A stretch of 18,855 nt of DNA from CAYOEZ01 sp964402955 (GTDB taxonomy: Bacteria > Chloroflexota > DTOL01 > DAOUCN01): positions 1-18,855 of the forward strand of contig CAYOEZ010000074.1 in assembly GCA_964402955.1 (NCBI GenBank), written 5' to 3'. The notes under the pieces are model-generated. The model ran no database searches, was not told where the DNA came from, and saw only the letters and a program-made list of their open reading frames with translations. Positions within the stretch are counted from its first letter, which is position 1, and every line of letters begins with the position of its first letter. The position numbers were made by a program, and so were the translations under genes. This document shows positions 11,502 through 18,855 of the stretch, in pieces.

Positions 11502-13662
11502 TGACCTCGATATAGCGCAGTATCTGAGCCAGGCTCAGTCCTCCGCTGCGCATAATGCACAGCGCATTTGTCACCACGGGGTGCCCCGCAGGATCGCGCG
11601 CCGAGACCACGATGAACGGCACGTCGCGCCATTCTTCGCGCGGGCGTAGGTTCAGCACCTGGAAGCCATCCATGCCGGGCATGGTCAGGTCGAGCAGCAC
11701 CACGTCGGGGCGTTCCTGGCGCAGGATTGACAGGGCCTGCTGCCCATTGTTGGCCGTGAGAACGCGATAACCCCGCCCGCTCGATGTGAGCATGCGCCAG
11801 AACAGGCGCACGGCCTCCGTCTCGTCGTCGACGATGAGCACCGTCCCGCTCATGATATGCAGCCGTTCCAGGCTTGCCAGCAATGCCTCGCGCGCGATGG
11901 GCTTGATCAGGTAGCCGTCGGCGCCCAGCGTGTGTGCGGCGTCTTGTTCGGCAGGAAGGCTGCAGATCAGCGCCGGCGTCGCTTCCGGCAAGATGACCGA
12001 CGTGCTCATCTGCTCGATCGTCGAGACAAAGGCGGAATCGTTAATCAGCAATGCGTTGGCCGGCTCGCGCTTCATCTCCAGCGCCGCCGCAGCGAGGCTC
12101 TCTGCCTCGATGATATCGGCGTTGCGCAGATATCGTTTCAGAAGCCTCTGCAAGACCCGTCCCTTTTCGACCACGATCAGGCGCGAGCGTAACTGGGGAT
12201 GGGGCGCCAACCAGGGGCGCGTGCGCTGGTGAAACTCCCACTCCGGGTTGATCCATGATTGAGCTTTGGCGCTGCCGGGCTCAGGAGTCTCAATCGGCAG
12301 CGAAAAGAAGAAGCTGGTGCCCTGGCCGGGCGTGCTCTCGAGCCACATGCGCCCGCCGTGCAATTCCACGAACTGTTTGCTGATGCTCAGGCCAAGCCCG
12401 CTGCCGCCCTTGCGCCGCCGTAGTGAGTTATCGATCTGGTGAAAGGGACGGAAAAGCTTGTCTTGTTCTTCGGCAGCAATGCCTGGCCCCGTGTCGGTCA
12501 CGCCGACAGTCACCTCTTGCCCCTCGACGACGGCGTGTACCTCGACCCCGCCGTGATCGGTGAAGCGTCCGGCGTTGCTGAGCAGGTTGAGCAAGACCTC
12601 GCGCAGGCGGGTACGATCGCAGAACAGATCAATCCCGTTTGGTACGTTCACGCGCAGATAGAGCCCCTTGGACTCATAGAGCGGGCGCATGGCTTCGACC
12701 GCGGCCATGACGATCTCGTGCAGGCCGGCACGCTCTTTTGTCAGCGCCATTTGTCCTGCCTCGATCTGGCTCAGGTCCAGGACGTCGTCGATGAGAGCGG
12801 AGAGATGTTGGCTGTTGCGCAAAATGACGTCCAGGTCTGCCCGCAGTGGCGGCGGAATGCGCCCATAGGTCTTGGGTGACTGGAGCATCATCTCGCTGAA
12901 GCCGATGATCATGTTGAGGGGCGTGCGCAGCTCGTGGCTGACATTGGCCACAAACTCGGCCTTGGTGCGCTCGGCGTCTTCGGCCACGCGCCGGGCAACC
13001 ACCAGCATCTCATTCAGCCGCACCATGTTGGCGCCGGCGTCAGCGAGATCAGCCAGCGCCAGTTTAAGCTCGGCCTGATTGTTGCGCGCCTGGTCAGCCT
13101 GTTGATGCGCTTCCTCATAGTGCTGCCAGGACCACTGTAAGGCGTCGGTCATCGGTTTCAGCGCCAGCCAGCACAGCAAGAAAGCTCCCCACATGACACT
13201 CGCGGTCAAAGCCCACAGCGTCAGATTGAGGGGCGCGCCGCCTCGCACAGCAGCAACCGATACGAGCGTGGCGACAACTGCCATCAGGAAGCCCGGCCGC
13301 GCATCGATCAGCAAGACGACCAGCATGACCGGCAGAACGAGCAGGCACAACACAGGGTACACCGGCAGCCAGGTCATGCCCGCCACAATGGCCGCAGACC
13401 ACAGCCCCACGAGCAGCCAGGCGCGCGCCAGATAGGTGCGGCCCAGCACAGCGCGCAGGAGGAATGGCGCAAACATCAGGAAGATGCCAGTGTAGCCGGC
13501 TTGCCAAATGGCGGGGAACTGGATAACAGACAGAATCAGTCCAAACCCGACGATTGCGGTGGCGGAGTACAATGATGCCAGGGCTTGATCTTGTACCTGA
13601 CGCAGGTTTGCCTCATGCTCGCCGTCGGGCACGCCGGCTGGCGCGACAATCGTTTTCTGCAT
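11410..13662 (-). CDS. Membrane hybrid histidine kinase with two receiver domains, 750 aa
   Basis: About six transmembrane helices occupy residues 32-168, followed by a coiled-coil linker (~180-235). The HisKA box FVANVSHELRTPLN has the phospho-acceptor H243. The ATPase domain carries N363 (LLNLLSNAGRF), D390-TGPGIA and GGSGLGLS (419-426), so the kinase should be active. A first receiver-like domain (494-600) lacks the acidic pair (VVEKG) but keeps K587. The second (606-725) has D612/D613 and D658 in LLDLTMPGMDGF, but its usual Lys is not evident. No extracytoplasmic sensor is present, so the signal is probably sensed in the membrane. ATG 13662 has GGAGG 9 nt upstream; upstream in-frame starts lie in or before the promoter. 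The C-terminal tail is a Gln/Pro/Asp-rich repeat (TDQPDQTDQPERPAQPE) inside the convergent overlap. Confidence 0.93.
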   Translation of the reverse strand: MQKTIVAPAGVPDGEHEANLRQVQDQALASLYSATAIVGFGLILSVIQFPAIWQAGYTGIFLMFAPFLLRAVLGRTYLARAWLLVGLWSAAIVAGMTWLPVYPVLCLLVLPVMLVVLLIDARPGFLMAVVATLVSVAAVRGGAPLNLTLWALTASVMWGAFLLCWLALKPMTDALQWSWQHYEEAHQQADQARNNQAELKLALADLADAGANMVRLNEMLVVARRVAEDAERTKAEFVANVSHELRTPLNMIIGFSEMMLQSPKTYGRIPPPLRADLDVILRNSQHLSALIDDVLDLSQIEAGQMALTKERAGLHEIVMAAVEAMRPLYESKGLYLRVNVPNGIDLFCDRTRLREVLLNLLSNAGRFTDHGGVEVHAVVEGQEVTVGVTDTGPGIAAEEQDKLFRPFHQIDNSLRRRKGGSGLGLSISKQFVELHGGRMWLESTPGQGTSFFFSLPIETPEPGSAKAQSWINPEWEFHQRTRPWLAPHPQLRSRLIVVEKGRVLQRLLKRYLRNADIIEAESLAAAALEMKREPANALLINDSAFVSTIEQMSTSVILPEATPALICSLPAEQDAAHTLGADGYLIKPIAREALLASLERLHIMSGTVLIVDDETEAVRLFWRMLTSSGRGYRVLTANNGQQALSILRQERPDVVLLDLTMPGMDGFQVLNLRPREEWRDVPFIVVSARDPAGHPVVTNALCIMRSGGLSLAQILRYIEVISGRLGEEQTDQPDQTDQPERPAQPEAQPG

Positions 13663-13696
13663 TGTGTACGGCCTCCAAACCGCCTCAACTGCGCAT

Positions 13697-13725
13697 ATTG
13701 TAGCACAGTTGCTCATTCTCGTCAC
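13697..13725 (-). promoter_or_regulatory. Promoter of the hybrid kinase gene
   Basis: Minus-strand GTGACG (13725-13720), 17-bp spacer, TACAAT (13702-13697) in the context TGTGCTACAAT. The -35 matches four of six consensus bases. The transcript would start about 30 nt before ATG 13662. Confidence 0.65.
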
Positions 13726-13740
13726 GGCGCAGGATAACCG

Positions 13741-13770
13741 CAGGGCAGTCGCCATAGTGCGATTGCCCTG
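13741..13770. promoter_or_regulatory. 30-bp palindrome between divergent promoters
   Basis: Arms 13741-13752 (CAGGGCAGTCGC) and 13759-13770 (GCGATTGCCCTG) are complementary with one mismatch around CATAGT. It lies between the kinase -35 and the lacI-type -35, each about 15-20 bp away, so one bound dimer could influence both genes. Confidence 0.5.
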
Positions 13771-13790
13771 AACAAAACCACCAGGATATC

Positions 13791-13819
13791 TTGACAAGCT
13801 GCCGTCTCTGTGCTAGAAT
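13791..13819 (+). promoter_or_regulatory. Consensus promoter of the LacI-family gene
   Basis: TTGACA (13791-13796), 17-bp spacer, TAGAAT (13814-13819) in the context TGTGCTAGAAT. Predicted start near 13826, giving a leader of about 185 nt with no recognised element other than the operator at its first bases. Confidence 0.85.
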
Positions 13820-13825
13820 GGCTCG

Positions 13826-13839
13826 TGTAAACAGTTACA
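13826..13839. promoter_or_regulatory. LacI-family operator at the transcript start
   Basis: TGTAAACAGTTACA is a near-palindrome (TGTAA / TTACA arms) close to the common LacI/GalR-family site TGTAAACGTTTACA. It covers +1, so the regulator encoded just downstream probably represses its own gene. No second copy was found at the other promoters in the window. Confidence 0.6.
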
Positions 13840-14010
13840 AGCTCCGCTATGCTGTTGTGTCCTCATGGCCTCACGGTTTGGTTGTTCTCTTTCATCGCAC
13901 AAGGGAAAACGAGCAGGTTGTCTTTCAGTCTCGGGCAGAGTTGCTACGAGTATGTGATTCAGCCCTGACGGCAGTTCCCAGGCCTCGACGAATAAAGTAA
14001 TGTGGCGGAC

Positions 14011-15078
14011 ATGGAAACAATCAGAGATGTTGCGCGGCACGCAGATGTGTCAGTTGCCACCGTTTCTCGCGTTATCAACAACAGTGGTCATGTTAGCGAG
14101 GAACTCACGCGTCGGGTGCAAAATTCCATCATTGACCTCGGCTTCGAGCCGGATTTTCTTGCGCGCACCTGGCGCACGCGCATCACACGCACCATCGCTG
14201 CTGTCATCTCCGACAACACCAGCCCGCATCACGGCGTTTCGCTGCGCGAAGCAGGCGCTGTTGCCCTGGCTCACGATTATACCCTGATCCTCTGCACCAC
14301 CTATCGCGATCCTGAGATTGAGCGCCGCTATCTGCGCATGCTGCGCCGGCGGCGCATTGATGGCATCATGCTCAACAGCGTCGGCGCATGCAAGGACGAA
14401 ATCGCCCGGCTGGGCGATCTCGGCGTACCGGTTGTCTTGCTTAATCGCCCCCTGGCTGCCTATGGCCCCCTGGTAGATGCTGTGGTTGTTGACAGCTATC
14501 AGGGCTCACGCAGGCTGGTGAATCACCTGATTGATCTGGGCCACCGGCGCATTGCCATGCTCTGCGGCGGCCTGCACGACTACCACAGGCTGGGTCGGCT
14601 GCGTGGCTACCAGGATGCCTTGCAGGAGCACGGGATTGCCTTCGACGAGAAACTGATCCGCTGGAACGATAGCAAACAGGCCGATCAGAAAATGCCTGTA
14701 CACGATCTGTTGACTATGAACCCGCCGCCGACGGCACTCTACGCCTCTGACTACGATGCAGGGTTGGCAGCGATGACGGCGCTGCGCACTCTGCAGCGGC
14801 GTATTCCTGAAGACATCGCCTTTGCCATGTTTGATGACGTCACATGGGGGGAGTTCGTTGATCCTCCGCTGACCGTGCTGCGTAACCCGGCGGAAGAGTT
14901 GGGGCGCGTGGCCATGCAGCTCCTCTTCGCCCGTTTGGCCGATCGCAGCCGCCCACAGCAGGAGATCGTGCTTCAACCTGAAATGGTTGTGCGGCGCTCT
15001 TGTGGTTGGACCGGGCAAGTTAGCGTGGCAGCGACCACGCGCACGGGCGCTGTGGCCTTGCGTTTGGCGGGTTGTTAG
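14011..15078 (+). CDS. LacI-family transcriptional regulator, 355 aa
   Basis: The N-terminal helix-turn-helix is canonical (METIRDVARHADVSVATVSR, then VINNSGHVSEELTRRV), followed by the hinge region (FEPDFLARTWRTR) and a periplasmic-binding-protein-like effector domain (TIAAVISDN, IDGIMLNS, VVVDSYQGSRRLVNHLIDLG, PPPTALYASDYDAGL, PPLTVLRNP). These repressors bind a sugar or related ligand and then leave the DNA. ATG 14011 begins exactly at the conserved METIRDVA; GTG 14002 would add three residues, and neither has a strong ribosome site. A consensus promoter and a LacI-type operator lie upstream. Targets beyond itself are unclear; the downstream OppF and binding-protein genes or the sugar importer are candidates by proximity only. 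Confidence 0.93.
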   Translation: METIRDVARHADVSVATVSRVINNSGHVSEELTRRVQNSIIDLGFEPDFLARTWRTRITRTIAAVISDNTSPHHGVSLREAGAVALAHDYTLILCTTYRDPEIERRYLRMLRRRRIDGIMLNSVGACKDEIARLGDLGVPVVLLNRPLAAYGPLVDAVVVDSYQGSRRLVNHLIDLGHRRIAMLCGGLHDYHRLGRLRGYQDALQEHGIAFDEKLIRWNDSKQADQKMPVHDLLTMNPPPTALYASDYDAGLAAMTALRTLQRRIPEDIAFAMFDDVTWGEFVDPPLTVLRNPAEELGRVAMQLLFARLADRSRPQQEIVLQPEMVVRRSCGWTGQVSVAATTRTGAVALRLAGC

Positions 15079-15194
15079 GGGGGAGTGTGCGGCGCAATGA
15101 GCATTAGGCGGCGGGTTTCGTAGCCCATGAAGATTGATGGAACCCTGTCACCGGTGGCCGTTGGGGCAGGACATGAACCGGGGGAGGCAGCAAA

Positions 15195-16244
15195 TTGGCT
15201 GGTAACGTTCAGGGCGAAAACGTGCTGCTCGAGGTCAACGATCTCAGGATGCACTTTCCGATCAAGCGCGGCTTCCTTCGCCCCAAGCTTGTTGGCTACG
15301 TCAAGGCCGTGGACGGCGTTAGCTTCTACATCCGCGAGGGCGAGACGCTGGGGCTGGTGGGCGAAAGCGGATGCGGCAAGACGACCACCGGGCGGTTGAT
15401 TCTGCGTGCTTACGATCCAACGGGCGGCGAAGTATGGTTCAAAGACCGCAAGTTGGGACGCGTCAACGTCGCGGCTTTGGATAAACGGCAGCTCCGGCAA
15501 TTGCGCCAGAACATGCAGTTGATCTTCCAGGACCCGTATTCCTCGCTCAATCCCCGCATGACCCTGCTCGAGATTGTGGGGGAGCCGCTATACGTCAACA
15601 ATGTGGCGAAGGGGAGCGAGATGAAGGAGCGGGTCGCCGAACTCTTGCGGGTTGTCGGCTTGCGCCCCGAGTATATGAGCCGTTATCCGCACGCCTTCAG
15701 CGGTGGGCAGCGCCAGCGCATCGGCGTTGCGCGGGCGCTTGCCCTTCATCCCCAACTTGTCGTCTGTGATGAGCCGGTGTCAGCGCTTGATGTTTCTGTC
15801 CAAGCGCAGGTCATCAACCTGCTTCAAGAACTGCAGGAGAAGTTTAGCCTCACTTATTTGTTCATCTCACATGACCTGAGCGTGGTCGAGCACATCAGCG
15901 ACCGGGTGGCCGTGATGTATGTGGGCAAGCTGGTTGAAAGCGCCAAGACGACAGGGCTCTTCACGAACCCGAGGCATCCCTATACCGAAGCGCTGCTTTC
16001 GTCGGTGCCCAAAGCCGATCCCCGCATTCGGACAGAGCCAATCGTGCTGCCGGGTGAAGTGGCCGATCCGGCTCATCCGCCCAGCGGCTGCTATTTCCAC
16101 CCGCGCTGCCGCTATCGCATAGAGCGCTGCGAGAGCGAGGAACCGGCGTTGCGCCAGATTGGGCAGGATCACTTTGTGAGTTGTCATCGCGCAGAGGAAT
16201 TGGAGTTGATTGGGGTGCCAAGCCAGGCCGAGCCGGCCAGCTAG
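15195..16244 (+). CDS. oppF: OppF/DppF-type ABC transporter ATPase, 349 aa
   Basis: Cytoplasmic ATPase of an oligopeptide/nickel-class importer. Walker A is GESGCGKTT (56-64), Q-loop Q112 (FQDPYSSLNPR), signature SGGQR (169-173), Walker B LVVCDEP (188-194), switch H226. Extra OppF-type features include HFPIKRGFLRP at the N-terminus and the C-terminal domain HPYTEALLSSVP ... LPGEVADPAHPPSGCYFHPRC. Four cysteines (299, 305, 312, 330) form the pattern seen in Opp/Dpp ATPases, where an iron-sulphur cluster has been reported in some members. The start is TTG 15195, supported by GGGGGAGG 7 nt upstream; no in-frame ATG fits. It stands 116 bp after the LacI-type gene, without oppD, oppB or oppC beside it; a peptide-binding protein gene follows after 858 bp. 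Confidence 0.92.
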   Translation: MAGNVQGENVLLEVNDLRMHFPIKRGFLRPKLVGYVKAVDGVSFYIREGETLGLVGESGCGKTTTGRLILRAYDPTGGEVWFKDRKLGRVNVAALDKRQLRQLRQNMQLIFQDPYSSLNPRMTLLEIVGEPLYVNNVAKGSEMKERVAELLRVVGLRPEYMSRYPHAFSGGQRQRIGVARALALHPQLVVCDEPVSALDVSVQAQVINLLQELQEKFSLTYLFISHDLSVVEHISDRVAVMYVGKLVESAKTTGLFTNPRHPYTEALLSSVPKADPRIRTEPIVLPGEVADPAHPPSGCYFHPRCRYRIERCESEEPALRQIGQDHFVSCHRAEELELIGVPSQAEPAS

Positions 16245-16275
16245 TGGTCGGCCACATAGAAGGCGAGTTATCATG

Positions 16276-16320
16276 CTGCCTGCCCCCTGGACTGCCCCCT
16301 GGACTGCCCAGGGCAGGCAG
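16276..16320 (+). terminator. GC-rich hairpin downstream of oppF
   Basis: CTGCCTGCCC (16276-16285) pairs perfectly with GGGCAGGCAG (16311-16320), enclosing a duplicated CCCCCTGGACTG unit. It starts 31 nt after the oppF stop. No U-tract follows, so termination is plausible but unproven. Confidence 0.45.
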
Positions 16321-16350
16321 GGCAGGCTGGCGTTTCGGCAGGCCAGGGAA

Positions 16351-16388
16351 CGAAGTGAAGCATCTCCTAGCCGAGATTCTTCGCCCCG
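16351..16388. repeat. Imperfect REP-like hairpin (GAAGCATCTC / GAGATTCTTC)
   Basis: CGAAGTGAAGCATCTC and GAGATTCTTCGCCCCG are imperfectly complementary around CTAGCC, followed by CAGAATGACA. This matches a family of short dispersed repeats that often sits in bacterial intergenic regions. Confidence 0.5.
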
Positions 16389-16395
16389 CTCAGAA

Positions 16396-16553
16396 TGACA
16401 GGCGCCCACTGCAAAAAGGTCTGGACGGACACGTCATTGCGAGCGGAGCGAAGCAATCTCCCCCGTGTTGCGCCATAACGGAGATTGCTTCGTCGCAAAG
16501 AGCACTCCTACTCAGAAACTTCCCGCTGTCATGTGCCCACTGCAAGAAGGTCA
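16396..16553 (+). repeat. MITE-like repeat unit 1 (GTCATTGCGAG type)
   Basis: The unit is bounded by two direct copies of a CCCACTGCAAAAAGGTC motif (16396-16421 and 16526-16553). It contains a perfect 13-bp inverted repeat, CGAAGCAATCTCC (16449-16461) with GGAGATTGCTTCG (16480-16492), preceded by GTCATTGCGAGCGGAG. Translation gives the familiar spurious IASGAKQSPP-type peptide, not a gene. Confidence 0.75.
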
Positions 16554-16671
16554 AATGGTCGATCGAACTGAGCATTTGCCCCATTTAGTGACCCGAAATA
16601 GCCTCATTAGGGCCGAAATGGCATCCAAGGCACGTCGTTTTGATGCCGTCTCCCCACCAGGCGAAGTCTGA

Positions 16672-16878
16672 TGACCTTTTTGCAGTGGGCACCTGTCATT
16701 GCGAGCGTCCTTTGCGAAGCAATCTCCTTTGCACGCGGCGGGGGAGACTGCTTCGTCGCTGAGGAGCGCTCCTCGCAGAGACAGTTTCTGCCGTCAGGCA
16801 TACCGCCAAAGGGGCGGTATGGAGTTCTCGCAATGACGGTTGGGCTAACACGACCTTTTTGCAGTGGGCACATGACAG
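16672..16878 (-). repeat. MITE-like repeat unit 2, inverted relative to unit 1
   Basis: Bounded by two copies of GACCTTTTTGCAGTGGGCAC (16673 onward and 16852 onward), the reverse complement of the unit 1 borders. It contains GTCATTGCGAGC, CGAAGCAATCTCC (16715-16727) with GGAGACTGCTTCG (16743-16755), and a separate 9-bp hairpin CATACCGCC/GGCGGTATG (16799-16821). Units 1 and 2 enclose 118 bp (16554-16671) that hold no recognisable gene. Confidence 0.75.
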
Positions 16879-16900
16879 TGCTTTCCAGAGGAGGAAGCGG

Positions 16901-16967
16901 CCACCAAGACACAAGGACTGGAAGATCACCGAGTTGTTTTGCCTTTGTGGCGTTGGTGTCTTGATGG
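16901..16967. repeat. Imperfect inverted repeat (CCACCAAGACACAAGG)
   Basis: CCACCAAGACACAAGG (16901-16916) is complementary, with gaps, to the GGTGTCTTGATGG side at 16942-16967. It is another dispersed-repeat type. The following 16968-17102 holds a leader with AAAGGAGGTGA at 17013-17023 and a GAGAAC/GTTCTC pair (17022-17027, 17065-17070), but no open frame worth calling. Confidence 0.5.
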
Positions 16968-17102
16968 TTAGGATGGTCCCTGTTGCCTTCCGGTTCGTCT
17001 GGGCAAGATCAGAAAGGAGGTGAGAACGAATCCGAATAGGGCATGGAGTAGAACGACTGAGTCGGTTCTCGCCCAAAGCCAAACCAATATGGAGGAAGTA
17101 AC

Positions 17103-18855
17103 GTGAAAAGGACCCGTGCAATAACCCGCCGCCAGTTCATGCGCGTGAGCGCACTGGCTGCCGCGGGTGTAGTCGCAACAGCCTGTGGGGCCACCCCCAC
17201 AGCGACTCCCGTTCCACCCACGGCCACCAAGCCGCCGGCGCCCACCAACACCGCGGTTCCGTCTGCGCCAGCAGCGCCGACGGCGACCAGCGCGCCTGCT
17301 GCTGCCACTGCCGCCCCGCCGGCGCCCACCGTTTCCTTCAAAGAAGCGCCCTCGCTCGTCGAGCTGGTCAAGGCTGGCAAGCTGCCGGCGGTGGATCAAC
17401 GCTTGCCCAAGAACCCTTGCGTCATGACAGGGTACGAGGGCGTCGGCAAGTATGGCGGCACCTGGCGGCGCGCCTTCAACGGCGTCGCGGACCGCTGGGG
17501 ACCCACCAAGCTGGTGGACCGCGGGTGGGGCTGGTTTGACTCGAAACTGGCCTTGCAGCCCCGCTTGCTCGAATCGTGGAGTGTGAGCGCGGACGGCAAA
17601 GAGTGGACCATCAAGCTGCGCCAGGGACTCAAGTGGTCGGATGGCAAGGCGGAATACACCACCGATGACATCGCCTGGTGGTACAAGAACGAGCTAACGA
17701 ACAAGAAGCTGACTCCCGCTCTGCCCACGCCCTGGACGAGCCCGGACAAGAGCTTTGTCGTGTTCGCGGCAGTGGACAAGTACACGGCCAAGTTCACCTA
17801 CAACAAGCCCAAGCCCATGTTCATCGCCAACATGAGCCGCGGCGGCGCCAGCGGCCCCGTCGCGCCCAGCCACTATCTGAAGGGGAAGCACGAAGACACG
17901 ACGAGTGACAAGGTGGCGTTGGAAGCAGAGTACAAAAAGGCCGGCCAGGATAGCTGGGCAAATTACTATCTGAATATCGTCAATCAGTGGCAAAACAATC
18001 CTGACAAGCCGGTGCTCGGCGGCTGGATTGCCAAGGGCGTGCTCTCTAAAGAACTGTTTGTGATGGAGCGGAACCCGTACTTTTTCGCGGTGGACAAGGA
18101 TGGCAACCAACTGCCCTACATTGACAAGGTCACGCACCGCCTGTTCGAGAATCAGGAGGTGAAAAACCTGTGGGTGACCAACGGCGAGATTGACATGCAG
18201 GCCCGCCACATGACTATCGGCGACCTGGCGCTCTACAAGAGCGGCGAAGCCAAGGGCGATTACAAGACGGTCATGGCGATCAACGCTAGTCACGTCGCCA
18301 TGCAGCTCAACCTCAGCACCAAGAATAAGCTGCTCAACGAGTTCTTCAACCAGCGCAACGTGCGCATCGCCATCTCGCACGCCATCAACCGCGACCAGGT
18401 CAATCAACTGGTGTTCAATGGCTTGCTCAAGCCGCGCCAATACAGCCCGCTGCCCATGTCGCCACAGTACTATGAAAAGGCGTCCACCGCTTTCGTCAAG
18501 TACGATGCGGCCACCGCGAACAAGCTGCTGGACGAGGCCGGCTACAGCAAGAAGGACGCCAACGGCATTCGCCTGCACAAGGACGGCGTGACGCCGATCA
18601 GCTTTATCGTCGAAGGCACCGACCAGACCGGCACGCCGACTGAAGACGCGGCGCTGCTGGTGAGCAAGGACCTGGCCAAGGTGGGCATCAAGACCACCTA
18701 CAAGTATGCCGAGCGATCGCTCTACACCCAGCACTTCGAAGCCAACGACATCGAGGCTGCCTGGTGGGGCGGCGACCGCACCGTATTGCCCCTGGTGCCA
18801 GAGGCCATCATCTTCCGCGGCGTCCAGCCGGACCGCCCGTGGTGCCCCGGCTGGG
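17103..18855 (+). CDS. Peptide-type ABC solute-binding lipoprotein (SBP_bac_5 family), 3' end outside window
   Basis: The frame is open from GTG 17103 to the window edge, giving 584 residues. GGAGG lies 7 nt upstream of the GTG. The N-terminus has a twin-arginine signal (TRRQFMRVSALAAAG) and a lipobox A-T-A-C28, so it is exported, probably by Tat, and lipid-anchored. An Ala/Pro/Thr tether runs from ~30 to ~78. The mature part shows family hallmarks: YGGTWRRAF, LQPRLLESWSVSADGKEWT, IKLRQGLKWSDGKAEYTTDD, and the NVRIAISHAINRDQVNQLVF region. These proteins bind oligopeptides or, in Chloroflexota and Thermotogota, oligosaccharides. It may work with the OppF-type ATPase upstream, with permease genes expected beyond the window. 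The ligand cannot be inferred. Confidence 0.92.
   Translation, partial: MKRTRAITRRQFMRVSALAAAGVVATACGATPTATPVPPTATKPPAPTNTAVPSAPAAPTATSAPAAATAAPPAPTVSFKEAPSLVELVKAGKLPAVDQRLPKNPCVMTGYEGVGKYGGTWRRAFNGVADRWGPTKLVDRGWGWFDSKLALQPRLLESWSVSADGKEWTIKLRQGLKWSDGKAEYTTDDIAWWYKNELTNKKLTPALPTPWTSPDKSFVVFAAVDKYTAKFTYNKPKPMFIANMSRGGASGPVAPSHYLKGKHEDTTSDKVALEAEYKKAGQDSWANYYLNIVNQWQNNPDKPVLGGWIAKGVLSKELFVMERNPYFFAVDKDGNQLPYIDKVTHRLFENQEVKNLWVTNGEIDMQARHMTIGDLALYKSGEAKGDYKTVMAINASHVAMQLNLSTKNKLLNEFFNQRNVRIAISHAINRDQVNQLVFNGLLKPRQYSPLPMSPQYYEKASTAFVKYDAATANKLLDEAGYSKKDANGIRLHKDGVTPISFIVEGTDQTGTPTEDAALLVSKDLAKVGIKTTYKYAERSLYTQHFEANDIEAAWWGGDRTVLPLVPEAIIFRGVQPDRPWCPGW

Noticed and set aside
13818..14000. Possible 60-aa upstream reading frame before the LacI-type gene
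   Set aside because: Its ATG overlaps the -10 of the promoter, so the transcript would start after it; no ribosome site.
16430..16878. Short open frames in the GTCATTGCGAG repeats
   Set aside because: They give the well-known spurious peptides of this repeat family and lack ribosome sites.
17694..18734. 346-aa open frame on the minus strand
   Set aside because: Antisense to the peptide-type binding protein, whose family motifs run through the same bases; no ribosome site or domain.

Overview
The window looks like chromosomal DNA of a filamentous or heterotrophic Chloroflexota bacterium (Anaerolineae/Caldilineae-like). This is an inference from four things: lipoproteins with long Ala/Pro/Thr linkers after the lipobox cysteine, several sugar and peptide ABC importers, LacI control, and intergenic regions crowded with palindromic REP-like repeats. 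The promoters are ordinary sigma-70 type (TTGACA, 17 bp, TAnAAT). No rRNA, tRNA, CRISPR, transposase or integrase gene was seen.

Layout. 1-863 (minus): 3'-truncated secreted PD40/TolB-like beta-propeller protein. 864-1303: repeats and a 3'-terminal remnant of a sugar permease gene. 1304-5273 (minus): a compact five-gene operon encoding an unknown 209-aa protein, an unknown 69-aa protein, a QueC/QatC-like PP-loop enzyme, an XRE-ImmA/IrrE regulator-peptidase and a PIN-domain nuclease. It is served by a near-consensus promoter with two matching palindromes. 5518-9792 (minus): a LplB/YtcP/lipoprotein sugar importer operon without its own ATPase. 10191-13662: a convergent pair of signalling genes (HTH-pseudokinase-REC protein on plus, hybrid histidine kinase on minus) whose 3' ends overlap by 92 bp. 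13741-15078 (plus): LacI-family regulator with its own promoter and probable operator. 15195-16244 (plus): OppF-type ATPase. 16245-17102: gene-free, repeat-dense region. 17103-18855 (plus): 3'-truncated peptide-type solute-binding lipoprotein.

The most notable part is 1304-5349. The operon sits between two copies of a ~200-bp block, each carrying a palindrome and the last codons of the sugar permease gene. It looks like an accessory island set into, or exposed by recombination around, a sugar-transport locus. A QueC-like enzyme of about 424 aa (roughly twice normal QueC length) together with a toxin-antitoxin-like XRE-ImmA/PIN pair and two unknown small proteins resembles the logic of QatABCD and type IV CBASS. 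However, no QatA ATPase, QatD nuclease or CD-NTase is present. My inference is a candidate undescribed defence or protein-modification system.

The rest is a carbohydrate/peptide uptake and sensing neighbourhood. The sugar importer must borrow an ATPase from elsewhere, the LacI regulator probably represses itself, and the kinase and REC protein probably form a local signalling pair.
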